This document shows, piece by piece, positions 37,543 through 48,266 of a DNA stretch of 64,000 nucleotides. The notes beneath the pieces are model-generated. The model saw nothing but the letters and a program-made list of their open reading frames with translations. It was not told the DNA's origin and made no database searches. The translations under genes and the position numbers were made by a program. The stretch spans positions 1 through 64,000 of the forward strand of contig JAOXSG010000063.1 in the NCBI GenBank assembly GCA_025800105.1. The letters run 5' to 3'. How positions within the stretch are numbered: the stretch's first letter is position 1; every line of letters starts with the position of its first letter. The stretch is from Cohaesibacter sp. Lineage in GTDB: Bacteria; Pseudomonadota; Alphaproteobacteria; Rhizobiales; Cohaesibacteraceae.

Positions 37543-38451
37543 ATGGCGCTTGCCCGACAGTCCCATTTGGCGCAGCTGGAAGCTGAGGCCATTCATATTT
37601 TCAGAGAAGTTGCTGCCAGTTTTAAAAAGCCGGTCATGCTTTATTCCGTGGGTAAAGACAGTTCGGTCATGCTGCATTTGGCCCGCAAGGCGTTTTATCC
37701 CTCTCGCATTCCCTTTCCTCTGCTGCATGTCAATACCGGCTGGAAATTTCGCGAGATGATCGAATTTCGCGATCAAATGGCAAAAGAGTATGAGTTTGAT
37801 CTGATCAGCCATACCAACCCGGATGGCTTGCGGGATAATGTGAACCCCTTTGATCACGGCTCTTCGCTCTATACCCAGATTATGAAGACAGATGCCCTGA
37901 AACAGGCGCTGAATGCCGGTGGCTATGATGCCGCTTTTGGTGGCGCGCGCCGGGACGAGGAAAAGAGCCGCGCCAAGGAACGGATTTTTTCTTTCCGTTC
38001 TGACAATCATGGCTGGGATCCCAAAAATCAGCGCCCTGAACTTTGGTCTCTTTATAACACCCGCATTCGGCAAGGTGAGAGCATTCGCGTCTTTCCTCTG
38101 TCCAACTGGACCGAGCTGGATATCTGGCAATATATCCTATCGGAAAATATTCCCATTGTGCCGCTTTATATGGCGGCCAAGCGCCCTGTTGTGGAGCGTG
38201 ATGGCGCTTTGATTATGGTCGATGATCAGCGTTTGCCTTTGCAGCCCGGTGAAGTGCCACAGGAAAAACTAATCCGCTTCCGCACCCTTGGCTGTTATCC
38301 GCTGACGGGAGCCGTTGAATCGGGTGCCAACAGTCTGGAAGAGATTGTTGAGGAAATGCTGGTGGCCAAAAGCTCCGAGCGCTCCGGGCGCATGATTGAC
38401 CATGATGATTCTGCCTCTATGGAAAAGAAAAAACGCGAGGGCTATTTCTGA
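37543..38451 (+). CDS. cysD: Sulfate adenylyltransferase subunit 2
   Basis: [65 protein letters not shown]. Confidence 0.97.
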   Translation: MALARQSHLAQLEAEAIHIFREVAASFKKPVMLYSVGKDSSVMLHLARKAFYPSRIPFPLLHVNTGWKFREMIEFRDQMAKEYEFDLISHTNPDGLRDNVNPFDHGSSLYTQIMKTDALKQALNAGGYDAAFGGARRDEEKSRAKERIFSFRSDNHGWDPKNQRPELWSLYNTRIRQGESIRVFPLSNWTELDIWQYILSENIPIVPLYMAAKRPVVERDGALIMVDDQRLPLQPGEVPQEKLIRFRTLGCYPLTGAVESGANSLEEIVEEMLVAKSSERSGRMIDHDDSASMEKKKREGYF

Positions 38452-40412
38452 TGTCTCAAGCTGTTTCCCTATCCAGTGCCGCCGACGTTGCAACGCCTAG
38501 CTCTGCCCCGGCCACTGCCCTTTCCTCTTATCTCGCTGCCCAGCAGGAGAAGAGCTTTTTGCGCTTCATTACCTGTGGCAGTGTTGATGATGGCAAATCC
38601 ACGCTGATTGGTCGTCTGCTTTATGATACCAAGCTGATTTTTGAAGATCAGCTCTCCGCTTTGGAGCGCGATTCAAAGCGGCATGGCACTGTGGGCGAAG
38701 AGATTGATTTTGCCCTTCTTCTGGATGGTTTGCAGGCCGAACGCGAGCAAGGCATTACCATTGACGTGGCTTATCGTTTCTTTGCCACCGACAAACGCAA
38801 ATTCATTGTAGCGGACACCCCCGGACATGAACAATATACCCGAAATATGGCGACTGGTGCGTCAAACTGTGATCTGGCTGTCATTCTGGTCGATGCTCGC
38901 CATGGCATTGTAACCCAGACCCGCCGCCACAGCTTTATCAATAGCCTTTTGGGTGTGCGCCATGTGGTGCTGGCCATTAACAAGATTGATCTGGTGGACC
39001 ATGACCAGAGCGTCTTTGACAAAATCGTTGCTGACTATGAGCAATTTGCTTCCGGCTTTGATTTTGATTCCATCACCGCCATTCCGCTCTCTGCCCGCTT
39101 TGGTGACAATGTGGTGGAGCGTGGCCCCAATCTGGACTGGTATGATGGCCCTACCCTTTTGGGACATTTGGAAACGGTTGAGATTGCCAAGGATGAAAGT
39201 GCGCGTCCGTTGCGCTTTCCCGTGCAATGGGTGAACCGCCCAAATCTTGATTTCAGGGGCTTTTCCGGTACGGTTTCCTCTGGCCGTGTGAGTGTGGGCG
39301 ATGAGATTGTCGTCGCCAAATCAGGCAAAAGCTCGCGCATCAAGGAAATTGTCACCTTTGATGGCACCCAAGAGGATGCGCAAGCCGGTGAAGCTGTCAC
39401 CCTGACGCTGGAAGACGAGATTGATATCAGTCGGGGAGATTTGCTCACCCAACCAGATCATCGTCCCCATATCAGCGATCAGATTGCCGCGCATATCATC
39501 TGGATGGATGATGCGCCTTTGTTGGCTGGGCGCTCTTATGTGCTGAAAATTGGCGCACAAGAGGTCAATGCCTCGGTCACCGCCATCAAGCATAAGGTTG
39601 AGATTAACAGCTTTGCCCATGAAGCGGCGACCAAATTAAACCTCAATGAAGTTGGCTTTTGTAACCTTTCCACCTCGCATCCAATTGTCTTTGATAAATA
39701 TGAAGAGGACCGGCAAACCGGCTCTTTCATTCTGATTGACCGCTTTAGCAACCAAACGGTTGCCGCTGGCCTTGTCTGGTTTGGTCTTGGCCGGGCGGAT
39801 AATCTGGTTTGGCATGATCTGGATGTTGATAAAAAGGCCCGCTCGGATCAAAAGCACCAGAAAGCCAAAGTGCTTTGGTTTACGGGTCTGTCCGGCTCTG
39901 GCAAATCCACCATTGCCAATCTGGTTGAAAAGAAATTGCACGCGGTCGGCAAACATACCTATTTGCTGGATGGGGACAATGTGCGCCATGGCTTGAACAA
40001 GGATCTTGGCTTCTCGGATGAAGATCGGGTGGAGAATATCCGCCGCGTTGGAGAAGTTGCCAAATTGATGGCCGATGCCGGTCTGATTGTGCTGGTTTCC
40101 TTCATCTCACCCTTCAAGGCAGAGCGGGATCTGGTCCGTTCCATGCTGGATGATGGCGAATTTGCGGAAATCTTTATCGATACACCGCTTGACCTTTGCG
40201 AAAGCCGCGACCCCAAAGGGCTGTATGCCAAGGCCCGTCAGGGCGAGATTGCCAATTTTACTGGCATTTCCTCGCCTTATGAGGCCCCGGATCGGCCTGA
40301 TGTTCATGTCAAAACCCATGAGCGCAGCGCCGAAGATGCTGCACTTCACATCATTCGTGAGGTTTTGGGCGATGATGGCATTGACCCGGATCTGGCTGAT
40401 TTTACCATCTAG
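38451..40412 (+). CDS. cysNC: Bifunctional sulfate adenylyltransferase subunit 1 / adenylylsulfate kinase
   Basis: [20 protein letters not shown] (GTPase) and C-terminal [48 protein letters not shown] (APS kinase). Confidence 0.97.
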   Translation: MSQAVSLSSAADVATPSSAPATALSSYLAAQQEKSFLRFITCGSVDDGKSTLIGRLLYDTKLIFEDQLSALERDSKRHGTVGEEIDFALLLDGLQAEREQGITIDVAYRFFATDKRKFIVADTPGHEQYTRNMATGASNCDLAVILVDARHGIVTQTRRHSFINSLLGVRHVVLAINKIDLVDHDQSVFDKIVADYEQFASGFDFDSITAIPLSARFGDNVVERGPNLDWYDGPTLLGHLETVEIAKDESARPLRFPVQWVNRPNLDFRGFSGTVSSGRVSVGDEIVVAKSGKSSRIKEIVTFDGTQEDAQAGEAVTLTLEDEIDISRGDLLTQPDHRPHISDQIAAHIIWMDDAPLLAGRSYVLKIGAQEVNASVTAIKHKVEINSFAHEAATKLNLNEVGFCNLSTSHPIVFDKYEEDRQTGSFILIDRFSNQTVAAGLVWFGLGRADNLVWHDLDVDKKARSDQKHQKAKVLWFTGLSGSGKSTIANLVEKKLHAVGKHTYLLDGDNVRHGLNKDLGFSDEDRVENIRRVGEVAKLMADAGLIVLVSFISPFKAERDLVRSMLDDGEFAEIFIDTPLDLCESRDPKGLYAKARQGEIANFTGISSPYEAPDRPDVHVKTHERSAEDAALHIIREVLGDDGIDPDLADFTI

Positions 40413-40440
40413 GCAGGCTTTGCAAGCAAAATGACAAAGA

Positions 40441-40468
40441 AAAGGGAGGCATTCGCCTCCCTTTTTTG
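40441..40468. terminator. Stem-loop terminator between cysNC and tolC-like gene
   Basis: AAAGGGAGGCATTCGCCTCCCTTTTTTG. Confidence 0.8.
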
Positions 40469-40531
40469 ATGATTTGTTTCTTTGAGTAGACTGATTTTAC
40501 GCTCTTAGCGCAGGCCGCTCCTTTTGCGCTT

Positions 40532-41962
40532 TTAGCGCAATCCGCTCCAAGGGTCCTTGGCATTGGTTGCTTTACCGGCCCGGCGCTTTTGTTGCTTTCT
40601 GGCCATTTTGGATTTGGCAATGGCTGCCGTTGGCGTATGGTCCACTTGGGCATAGCGCGGAGCTTTTCGCGCGCCGGTGACGGTCAATTGACCTGTCGAG
40701 GCCAGATAGGAATAGATGGCGATCACGCTATCGGCTTTGGCATAAATGTCCACTTCACGGGCATCAAGCAAAGCCACTTCTGCATCCAAGACATCAAGGA
40801 AAGATCGTTGCCCTGCCTTTTCTTCAATTTTGATCCCGCGCAACACATCTTTGGCGGCTTTGACCTCGGCTCTGGCCTGCTTGACCACGGCTTTTGAGGA
40901 ATCGTAACGCAAATAGCGTTCGCGGGCCTGCGCTCTGATTTTCAAGGCAAGGGAAGAACTTTTATGACGTGCCTGACTGCGTTCGGCTCTGGCTTTTTTA
41001 ATGCCAGCAACTCGCACACCGCCGTCAAAAATCGGCAAACTCAGGCGCAAGGAGAGTGTTTTTTCTTGCTTGGGGGTTGTTTGCCCAACAGATGTGATGG
41101 ATCTGGTTATCCCGGCATTGACATCCAGACTTGGCATGACCGTGCCTTCTGCTGCCTTGACGTTATAATCCATGGCGCGATTGGTTGCGCGTGCTGCGCG
41201 CAATTGCGGATGCATGGAGATGGCTTTTTGTTCAGCTTCCTTGACCGATCTGGCCAAAAACCGTTCAGGGATTTGCGGATAAAAGACTTTTGCGGGCTTA
41301 TAACCGGCCAGCGCTTCAAATTGCCCCGTTGCAGCGCCTAAATCAGCTTGCGCGCCAGACAGGGAGGCCCGTGCCCGTGACAAAAGCGCATCTGTGCGCG
41401 ACAAATCTGTGCGGGTCAATTCCCCTGCTTTGATGCGGGCTTTGGTTGCGCGGCGCTGTTTGAGCAAATTATCGACATGGCGACGGCGCAAGGTAATCAT
41501 CTGACGGGCGGAATAGACATCCATATAGGCTCGCACAGCACTGAGCAGGACTTCTGTTTCGCGCCCACGCACAGCATATTGACCTGCTTCATATTGATAA
41601 CGGGACTGAATCATCTTGTTGCGATCCTGAAATCCGTTAAAAACACGGTGGCTGGCTGTCATGCCATATTGCGAGGTTCTTGTCCGGCGGCTTGCGCCTT
41701 CCTTGGGCTTCTCTTCACCAATTTTATGGGATCCGGTTGCGGACAGGCTTGGAATCATCGCCGCACGGGCTGTATCAAGATCTGCTCTGCGCCCCTCTTG
41801 TGCCGCCTCTTCTGCCCGAATGTCAGGACTGTTGTCATAGACGTCATAAAGCATTTGCGACAGGCTTTGTGCGGCTACAGGAGCGCTGAGAAGACAGAAT
41901 GCCAGACCTGCTGCCATTGTCACGAATTTCTTGTGATAGTTCTGTCGAATGCAATAAGCCAT
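40532..41962 (-). CDS. TolC-family outer membrane efflux/secretion protein
   Basis: SLSQMLYDVYDNSPDIRAEEAAQEGRRADLDTARAAMIPSLSATGSHK; coiled-coil repeats. Confidence 0.93.
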   Translation of the reverse strand: MAYCIRQNYHKKFVTMAAGLAFCLLSAPVAAQSLSQMLYDVYDNSPDIRAEEAAQEGRRADLDTARAAMIPSLSATGSHKIGEEKPKEGASRRTRTSQYGMTASHRVFNGFQDRNKMIQSRYQYEAGQYAVRGRETEVLLSAVRAYMDVYSARQMITLRRRHVDNLLKQRRATKARIKAGELTRTDLSRTDALLSRARASLSGAQADLGAATGQFEALAGYKPAKVFYPQIPERFLARSVKEAEQKAISMHPQLRAARATNRAMDYNVKAAEGTVMPSLDVNAGITRSITSVGQTTPKQEKTLSLRLSLPIFDGGVRVAGIKKARAERSQARHKSSSLALKIRAQARERYLRYDSSKAVVKQARAEVKAAKDVLRGIKIEEKAGQRSFLDVLDAEVALLDAREVDIYAKADSVIAIYSYLASTGQLTVTGARKAPRYAQVDHTPTAAIAKSKMARKQQKRRAGKATNAKDPWSGLR

Positions 41963-42184
41963 GATGTCGGACTTCTACTCACTAATGGCCAAGGCTGATG
42001 GCGTGCTTTGATCCATCTATGCCTATGCCAAATTATACGCCTGTCTGGCACTGGCTTGCCTTTCATCGCGGGGCATAGGGCCAAGAAGCACCTGCCTCCC
42101 AGCCTATGCAGCCATGAATAAGTCAAGCCAAAGCCTTCCTTTATGTTTTAGAATTTTATGGTTAATAAAGCGTGCAAATCTGCA

Positions 42185-43540
42185 TCATCGTTCCGTAAAG
42201 GCCTGATCAAGCGAACGGAAAACCGGCTTTAGAAGATAGCGGGCCAGAGATTTTTCGCCGGTCAAGATATCCGCTGTCACCACCATGCCCGGCAAGACGG
42301 GATAGTTGTCGCCTTCACGCAAGAGATTGTTGTCATCAAGGGCAATCTGGATTTTGAAATAAGGCTCGCCTCTTTCATCTTCAAAAGAGGTTGCTGAAAT
42401 GGTTTTCACCTCGCCTTCCAGCGTGCCAAAGACAAAAGGATCAAAGGTGGACACGGTAACCTTTGCATCCGCTCCCTGTCTGATATGGCCAATATCTTTT
42501 GGCTGTACGCGCACCTCGGCAATGATATTGCGATCATCGGGGACAATGCGGGCAATAACCTCGCCGCTGCGCACCACTGCGCCGATGGTTTTGAAGGCCA
42601 ATTCCTGCACCAGGCCCGATGTCGGGGCAATCAGGTCCAGACTTTGCACCCGGTCCTGTTCCTTGGTGAGAATCTGGTCCAGCTCGGACAGCTCGACCTG
42701 ACTTTTCTGGCGTTCTTTGGCATATTGCGCCTTGCTGGCGGCGCGTTGTTCTTCCAGCTGGATTTCCGCTTCGGAAATTTGCTCCTTTGCGGCGGCAATG
42801 CGGCCATCAAGGGCAAAAAAGCGGGAGCGGGCCTCTTCCAGAGCGGCGGCGGCTTCCAAAACAGAGCGGCGGGAGGCATATTCCTGCCGGCGCAAGCCTT
42901 GCAAGATTTTGTGCTGCTCCTTGGCAATTTCCAAACGCTTGGCAGCGCTTCTTTTTTCTGCTTTGGCTGTTGCCAATTCCGCACGGCGGCGCGCCACCTG
43001 ACTGGATAATTTGGCTTCTTCGCGCTCCATGCGCGCTTTTTCCGATGTGAAAAAGCTGAAAGAATTTTTGATCAATTTGGGATAATTGGTCAAATCATCG
43101 CCGTAAATCGGCTGATCCTGATTTTTTGACAAGGCATCCAGATTGGCGATGCTCATGCGCAGCGATGCGGCCCGCACTTGCAGACGATCTCTGTCGCTTT
43201 GCGTTGCGGTGGATCTTAGACGCACCAAGGGCTGGCCTTTTTCGACCCGATCGCCTTCGCGCACCAAAAGCTGGTCAATATAGCCGCCTTCAAGATGTTG
43301 GATGGTCTGAACAGAGGCGGTTGGCTGAATTTGGCCTGTGGCATGGGTCACCTCCAGCACGGAGGTTAGAAAGCTCCAGCCGATGAACCCAATCAGGAAC
43401 AGAAAACTACCGGTGATCACATAGGAGAATAATTGGGGCGGATGCTCCAACTCCAAAGCCAACGGCAAGGACAGAGACTTGGAATCAAGTTCCTCTTCCT
43501 TTGATTTAAACCACTTCTTCATATTGACCCTGAAACTCAC
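42185..43540 (-). CDS. HlyD-family type I secretion periplasmic adaptor
   Basis: TGQIQPTASVQTIQHLEGGYIDQLLVREGDRVEKGQPLVRL; LIAPTSGLVQELAFKTIGAVVRSGEVIARIVP. Confidence 0.95.
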   Translation of the reverse strand: MSFRVNMKKWFKSKEEELDSKSLSLPLALELEHPPQLFSYVITGSFLFLIGFIGWSFLTSVLEVTHATGQIQPTASVQTIQHLEGGYIDQLLVREGDRVEKGQPLVRLRSTATQSDRDRLQVRAASLRMSIANLDALSKNQDQPIYGDDLTNYPKLIKNSFSFFTSEKARMEREEAKLSSQVARRRAELATAKAEKRSAAKRLEIAKEQHKILQGLRRQEYASRRSVLEAAAALEEARSRFFALDGRIAAAKEQISEAEIQLEEQRAASKAQYAKERQKSQVELSELDQILTKEQDRVQSLDLIAPTSGLVQELAFKTIGAVVRSGEVIARIVPDDRNIIAEVRVQPKDIGHIRQGADAKVTVSTFDPFVFGTLEGEVKTISATSFEDERGEPYFKIQIALDDNNLLREGDNYPVLPGMVVTADILTGEKSLARYLLKPVFRSLDQAFTER

Positions 43541-43648
43541 AACTTATCAAACAGCGTCTTGTCTTGGCCATTATGGCTTATTTAATCTTAATGGTTGGTT
43601 TCGATCTGTGCCAAAATGCGACTCTTTGCAATTTTTGTCGCAGGTGAT

Positions 43649-46150
43649 TTAAACCGCCATTTTATTGAACATATCCAATTGCGGCATCACCTCTTCTGGT
43701 GATCCGTTCATAATCACCTGCCCCTCATGCAAGACAATAATACGGTCTGCCATTTTCATATGACTTGGGCGCTGGGTGGTGAACAGGATTGTGGATTGAC
43801 CGCGCAAGGATGCCATTTGATCCATCAATTTGCGATCGGTTGCAAAATCGAGATAATTGGCCGGTTCATCCAGAAAATAATACGCCGCTTTTTTGGCAAA
43901 GGTGCGCAGCAACAAAAGCTCCTGTTTGAGCTGATCTGGCATATTATTGACCGTATCGGTTTTGAGGCGGGTCTGTAAGCCTTCCGGCAAATATGCGTCA
44001 TTCAGTTCCAGACCAAGGTCAGCCATTTTGGCTTCGATATCAGCCTGATTGATGGCGGGATCATTGAGCTGGAAATTCTGCACCACCGTTCCATATAAAA
44101 AAGTCGGATGGTCGGGTTGATAGCTGACTTCGCGGCGCAATTCGCCCAGTTCGATCTGGCGGATATCCAGATCATCAAAATTCACAGAGCCAACATTGGG
44201 ACGATACAGACCTGCCAGCAATTTAAGAAAGGTTGACTTGCCGCCCCCACTTGGCCCGGTGATGGCAACAATCTCGCCAGCCTTGATCGAAAGATTGGCC
44301 CCCTTGATGGATCCATCTGTGGCTTTTGGATAACGGAATGAGACATTTTTGATGGAGATATCGCCCCTGAAAGCCCGGCTGATATTGGGGACTTCGCCGG
44401 GTTGGGATTCGATGGGCATTTTCATCAAGACATTGATCATACGAATGGCTTCGAACAATTTACCAATCCGCGACAGGCTGAGGAAGGTATTTTGCAGCGG
44501 TGATAAAACCCGCCAGATCAAAGCCATGATGGCAATCAGACCACCAATGGATAAATTGCCTGACATCACAGCCAGAGTGCCACAGCCCAAGGTCAGCAAG
44601 CCTGCCAGCATGGACAGGCTTTGCGAGATTGTCTGGATTTTTTGGGAAAAATGGTTTGAGCGAAAATCCAGTGCGGCAAATTCTGCGGCTGCTTCATCAA
44701 AGCGTTGCTGCCAGATTTTTTCGCCGCCAACATTGCGAATATCACGCTGCATGAGGAACAGCTCCATCATGATATTCTGCTTTTTGGTCTTGGCTTCCCC
44801 GGACTGAATGGTCTGGCGCTTGGCAATTGGCAACGAGATCAGCCCCATAATGGTATAGCTGATCACCAGCAAGGCCGGAATGGCGGCCAGCCACCCACCG
44901 ATGATGGCAATGGCGACAATGAAAATGATCACAAAGGGCAGGTCCAAAATGGCCGTGCCAAGGCTGCCCAAAAACAATTCCCGCAGCTTTTCAAACTGAC
45001 GCAGACGGGCAAGCTGTGCGCCAATGGGCGCATTATGGACCATGGTGAAAGGCATATAAAGCAGATGCTGGAAGACCTCGACCGAGAGCGCCGTATCAAA
45101 CCGCGCACCGATATAGGCCATGACCTTTGAGCGTAACAGCCGCAAGGCAAAATCTGCCCCGATAACCATAGTGATGCCAATCACAAACATGGCCAGACTG
45201 TCCAATGCCTTGGATGGAATCACATAGCCATAGACGGACATGATGAAGATTGGCACGGCCAAAGCGGCCATATTGATGCCGAAATTGATCATGAATAGGC
45301 TCATGAACAAATTGCGGAATGAAGAAATGGCCTGTGTCACCCAGCCAAAAGACTGGATTTTCTTGTTCAGGCTGTCCAGATCCAGCTTCTTGACGTGATA
45401 GAGGATTTGCGGCTCTGAGGGCGCAGGCCATAGCTCTTGCTCGCCTGTATAGCCATTAAATCGGGTAATCTGGCCGCTGATCGGATCAATATCGAGCAAG
45501 ACAGAGACTTGTGAGGCCTCATCAATATGCAAACAGGGCAATTTGTCTGCTGTCAGCCGGGCCACCGAGGTCTCTTCGCGATAGGTGGTCATGTTCAGGC
45601 GTGCCAGAACTGCCCTAACCGCTGTTAAATCGGAGACTTTGTCAAAATGGGGCAGAGCCTGTACCAAATGCCGCCCTTCGCCGCCCCAGCCAAGGCTGGT
45701 TAAGAGAATTTGCAAACAGCGTCCGGCAGAGCTGTCATAATCAATCCCCGGCCAGCTGGATGCCATGCCCGGTTTGAAATCCGCTTCATTAAGGGCAGAG
45801 GCCAGTTGATCTTCTGCGGCCAGATCCTGCACATAGGCCTGATAATCTTCTTGCTTGCCTGCGGCCTGTTGGAAGGCAGCAAATTCGGCCTCTGATCGAG
45901 GAGGAAGCGGCTCCTGAGATTTTTGCTGCCCGGTTTTTTGCAGATCGGCAATTTGCTGCAAATCATCGAGATTTGCATCCCCTTGCGCCAGACGCATGAC
46001 GGAATTTTGCTTCGTCACAGCGTCCTTTGTGTCGCCATTTTGCGCTTCTGTGCTTTGGCCATCTGTCTGATGATCCGTTATTTTCTCGGAAGGCTTTTTG
46101 GCTGATTTGGGGCGATTGATGTGAATGGTTGGTTTTCTCGTCTCGCTCAT
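43649..46150 (-). CDS. Type I secretion ABC subunit with C39-like N-terminal domain; non-canonical signature and H-loop
   Basis: TMD + NBD; Walker A GPSGGGKST and Walker B YYFLDEP present; LSGGQ replaced by MPDQL-like; H-loop reads TTQRPS. Confidence 0.88.
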   Translation of the reverse strand: MSETRKPTIHINRPKSAKKPSEKITDHQTDGQSTEAQNGDTKDAVTKQNSVMRLAQGDANLDDLQQIADLQKTGQQKSQEPLPPRSEAEFAAFQQAAGKQEDYQAYVQDLAAEDQLASALNEADFKPGMASSWPGIDYDSSAGRCLQILLTSLGWGGEGRHLVQALPHFDKVSDLTAVRAVLARLNMTTYREETSVARLTADKLPCLHIDEASQVSVLLDIDPISGQITRFNGYTGEQELWPAPSEPQILYHVKKLDLDSLNKKIQSFGWVTQAISSFRNLFMSLFMINFGINMAALAVPIFIMSVYGYVIPSKALDSLAMFVIGITMVIGADFALRLLRSKVMAYIGARFDTALSVEVFQHLLYMPFTMVHNAPIGAQLARLRQFEKLRELFLGSLGTAILDLPFVIIFIVAIAIIGGWLAAIPALLVISYTIMGLISLPIAKRQTIQSGEAKTKKQNIMMELFLMQRDIRNVGGEKIWQQRFDEAAAEFAALDFRSNHFSQKIQTISQSLSMLAGLLTLGCGTLAVMSGNLSIGGLIAIMALIWRVLSPLQNTFLSLSRIGKLFEAIRMINVLMKMPIESQPGEVPNISRAFRGDISIKNVSFRYPKATDGSIKGANLSIKAGEIVAITGPSGGGKSTFLKLLAGLYRPNVGSVNFDDLDIRQIELGELRREVSYQPDHPTFLYGTVVQNFQLNDPAINQADIEAKMADLGLELNDAYLPEGLQTRLKTDTVNNMPDQLKQELLLLRTFAKKAAYYFLDEPANYLDFATDRKLMDQMASLRGQSTILFTTQRPSHMKMADRIIVLHEGQVIMNGSPEEVMPQLDMFNKMAV

Positions 46151-47985
46151 GCCGCCCCTCCCATGGTTGAGCCTGCTGTCAATTCAACAGGGCGTCGTTG
46201 TTCGACAATCGGTTTTGCAGGCTGGTTTGGCAGGGCATAAGGCGTCAATTCGCCTTGTTTTAAGATATAGGTTTCATCTGCAATGGCCAGAAATGAAGGC
46301 CTGTTGGACAAGAACAAAATGGTCATGGATCCGCGCAGGCTTTCGAGACCAGCTTTGAGCGAAGCATCAGCGCGCTGGTCCAACAGAGCATTGGCCTCTT
46401 CCAGAACCAGAATTTTTGGCTGACGCACAATAGCGCGCGCGATGCAAATGCGCTGCAAGAAGCTGGGAGGAAGACTTTCATGCCCGTTGCCGCCAATCAT
46501 CATGTCATAGCCTTGGGGCAATTGCTGGATATCCCCTTCAAGGCCAATCAGCTGCGCTGCCCAGCGGGCTGCGGCCAAATCCTGACGGATGTTGAAGAGG
46601 GTCAAATTTTCTAAAATTGTGCCCCGAAAAATTGCAGGGCTGTTGGGCACATAGGCAATGGACTTGGTCACATCGACGGATTGCAAATCAGCACTGTCTT
46701 GTCCATCTAACAAAATTGTGCCGCTTTTGGGCACAGACTGCCCGCGCAAAAGCTGAAAGAGATGTTTGTCGTCGCTTGTGTGGTTGCCCTTGATGCCAAT
46801 GAAGCCGCCCGATGGAATGCTCAAGGTCAAATTGGTTTTTGGGTGCTCTTGCATGGTCCGGCAAGGCAATTGCACCTGTTGCAGCTCAACAGAACCACTT
46901 TGCAATTGATGGGGGGGCTTGTCATGCTGTTCGTTGGGATTGATTGCATAAAGCTCGTCAACATTTTGTTTGACCAGATCAAAATTGCTCAAATCACTCC
47001 AGGATTTCACAGAGCGCACCAAAACCTCTACAGCGCGCCCGCCCAACAATAGGCAACAGGCCAAAGAACCGATGGACTGGGTTCCCTGCACCACCAAGAA
47101 AGCGCCGCTTGAGACAATCACAACCATTGTAACGGCTGCAAAAGAAGCACTGACGGCTTGTGTCACCCCATCCAGCCTGACTGACTTGTGAAAAGCCTGT
47201 GCAATGGTCTCTTGCAGACGCTCATAGCGCCGCATCATTTGCGGCTCGCAAGCCATGGTTTTGATGGTTTCAAGGCCTGCCAGCACTTCGATGATGAAGT
47301 CATATTTGCGCCGGTCCAGCGATTGTCTTTCTTCCTGAAAATCCTGTGTCTGCTTGGCTTTTGCCAGCAGATACCAGGCAAAAACGGCAAACAACCCAAC
47401 GACCAGCCCGGCAATCAGGGGGCTGACAATGGCCATCACGCCTAGAAAGATGAAAATGAATGGCAGATCCACCATGCCCATACGGGCAGGCCCTGCAAAC
47501 ATGCGGGCCGTGGAGGAGAGCGCATTCATGCGGTCAATATGAGTGCTGGCCGGGTCTCGTTCCACAGAGCTTGGCTCTGCCTGCAATGTGCGTTTGATGG
47601 CTTCGACAGAGGACACATAATCGATATAGGAGGCGGACCAGCCAGAAACGTGAGAGCGGATGACTTTGAGAATGGTGTCAATGATGATGACAGCGCTCAA
47701 ACCCAGCATCAAATACAGCAATGTATTATAAGAAAGATTGGGAATGATCCGATCATAGATCTGCAAAATGACGATCGGCATGGCCAAGCCAAGAGAATTG
47801 ATCACGAATGAGGCCGCAATGATGCGCTTGGGCACCCGAATCAGATGGGAGAACCACATGGATTGCATCGAGCTGGGCGGGGCAAAAATTGTCCGCAACC
47901 GCTCGCCAAAGGCGACCCGCTCCTCTGCTCTTTCCTGATCAGGCCCTTGAATTGCCTGCCCGATTTGATTCATTTCCTGTTTCAT
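46147..47985 (-). CDS. Type I secretion ABC subunit with degenerate NBD
   Basis: TMD + NBD; Walker A position reads GIKGNHTSDDKHLF, signature ESLPPSF, Walker B ILVLEEAN, H-loop LSNRPS. Confidence 0.88.
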   Translation of the reverse strand: MKQEMNQIGQAIQGPDQERAEERVAFGERLRTIFAPPSSMQSMWFSHLIRVPKRIIAASFVINSLGLAMPIVILQIYDRIIPNLSYNTLLYLMLGLSAVIIIDTILKVIRSHVSGWSASYIDYVSSVEAIKRTLQAEPSSVERDPASTHIDRMNALSSTARMFAGPARMGMVDLPFIFIFLGVMAIVSPLIAGLVVGLFAVFAWYLLAKAKQTQDFQEERQSLDRRKYDFIIEVLAGLETIKTMACEPQMMRRYERLQETIAQAFHKSVRLDGVTQAVSASFAAVTMVVIVSSGAFLVVQGTQSIGSLACCLLLGGRAVEVLVRSVKSWSDLSNFDLVKQNVDELYAINPNEQHDKPPHQLQSGSVELQQVQLPCRTMQEHPKTNLTLSIPSGGFIGIKGNHTSDDKHLFQLLRGQSVPKSGTILLDGQDSADLQSVDVTKSIAYVPNSPAIFRGTILENLTLFNIRQDLAAARWAAQLIGLEGDIQQLPQGYDMMIGGNGHESLPPSFLQRICIARAIVRQPKILVLEEANALLDQRADASLKAGLESLRGSMTILFLSNRPSFLAIADETYILKQGELTPYALPNQPAKPIVEQRRPVELTAGSTMGGAA

Positions 47986-48266
47986 GCCCCAACTCGATCT
48001 GATGTCTTTGCGTCTTGTCCCCAGAGCGCGAAACCGAGTTGAGTTTTCAAAATTACAACCTGGCCCCTAGACATATTTGCCTCACTATGCGCGCCAAGTT
48101 GTTTAACCTTCCTTAACCACGTTTCTTAATTTGCTGTCCAAATTGCCCTTTTTTGCTTTGAATGGGCTTTTTCCATAAAATTTTACACATTTGGAAACAT
48201 TGGGTTAAGGGCTAATAATATAGCGTCGGTGCCAGAAATCCTGCCTTGTTTTCAAAGGAAGAAGTC

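Noticed and set aside
42485-43009. 174-aa plus-strand ORF within the hlyD-like gene
   Set aside because: Antisense to a clear HlyD-family CDS; no domain recognised.
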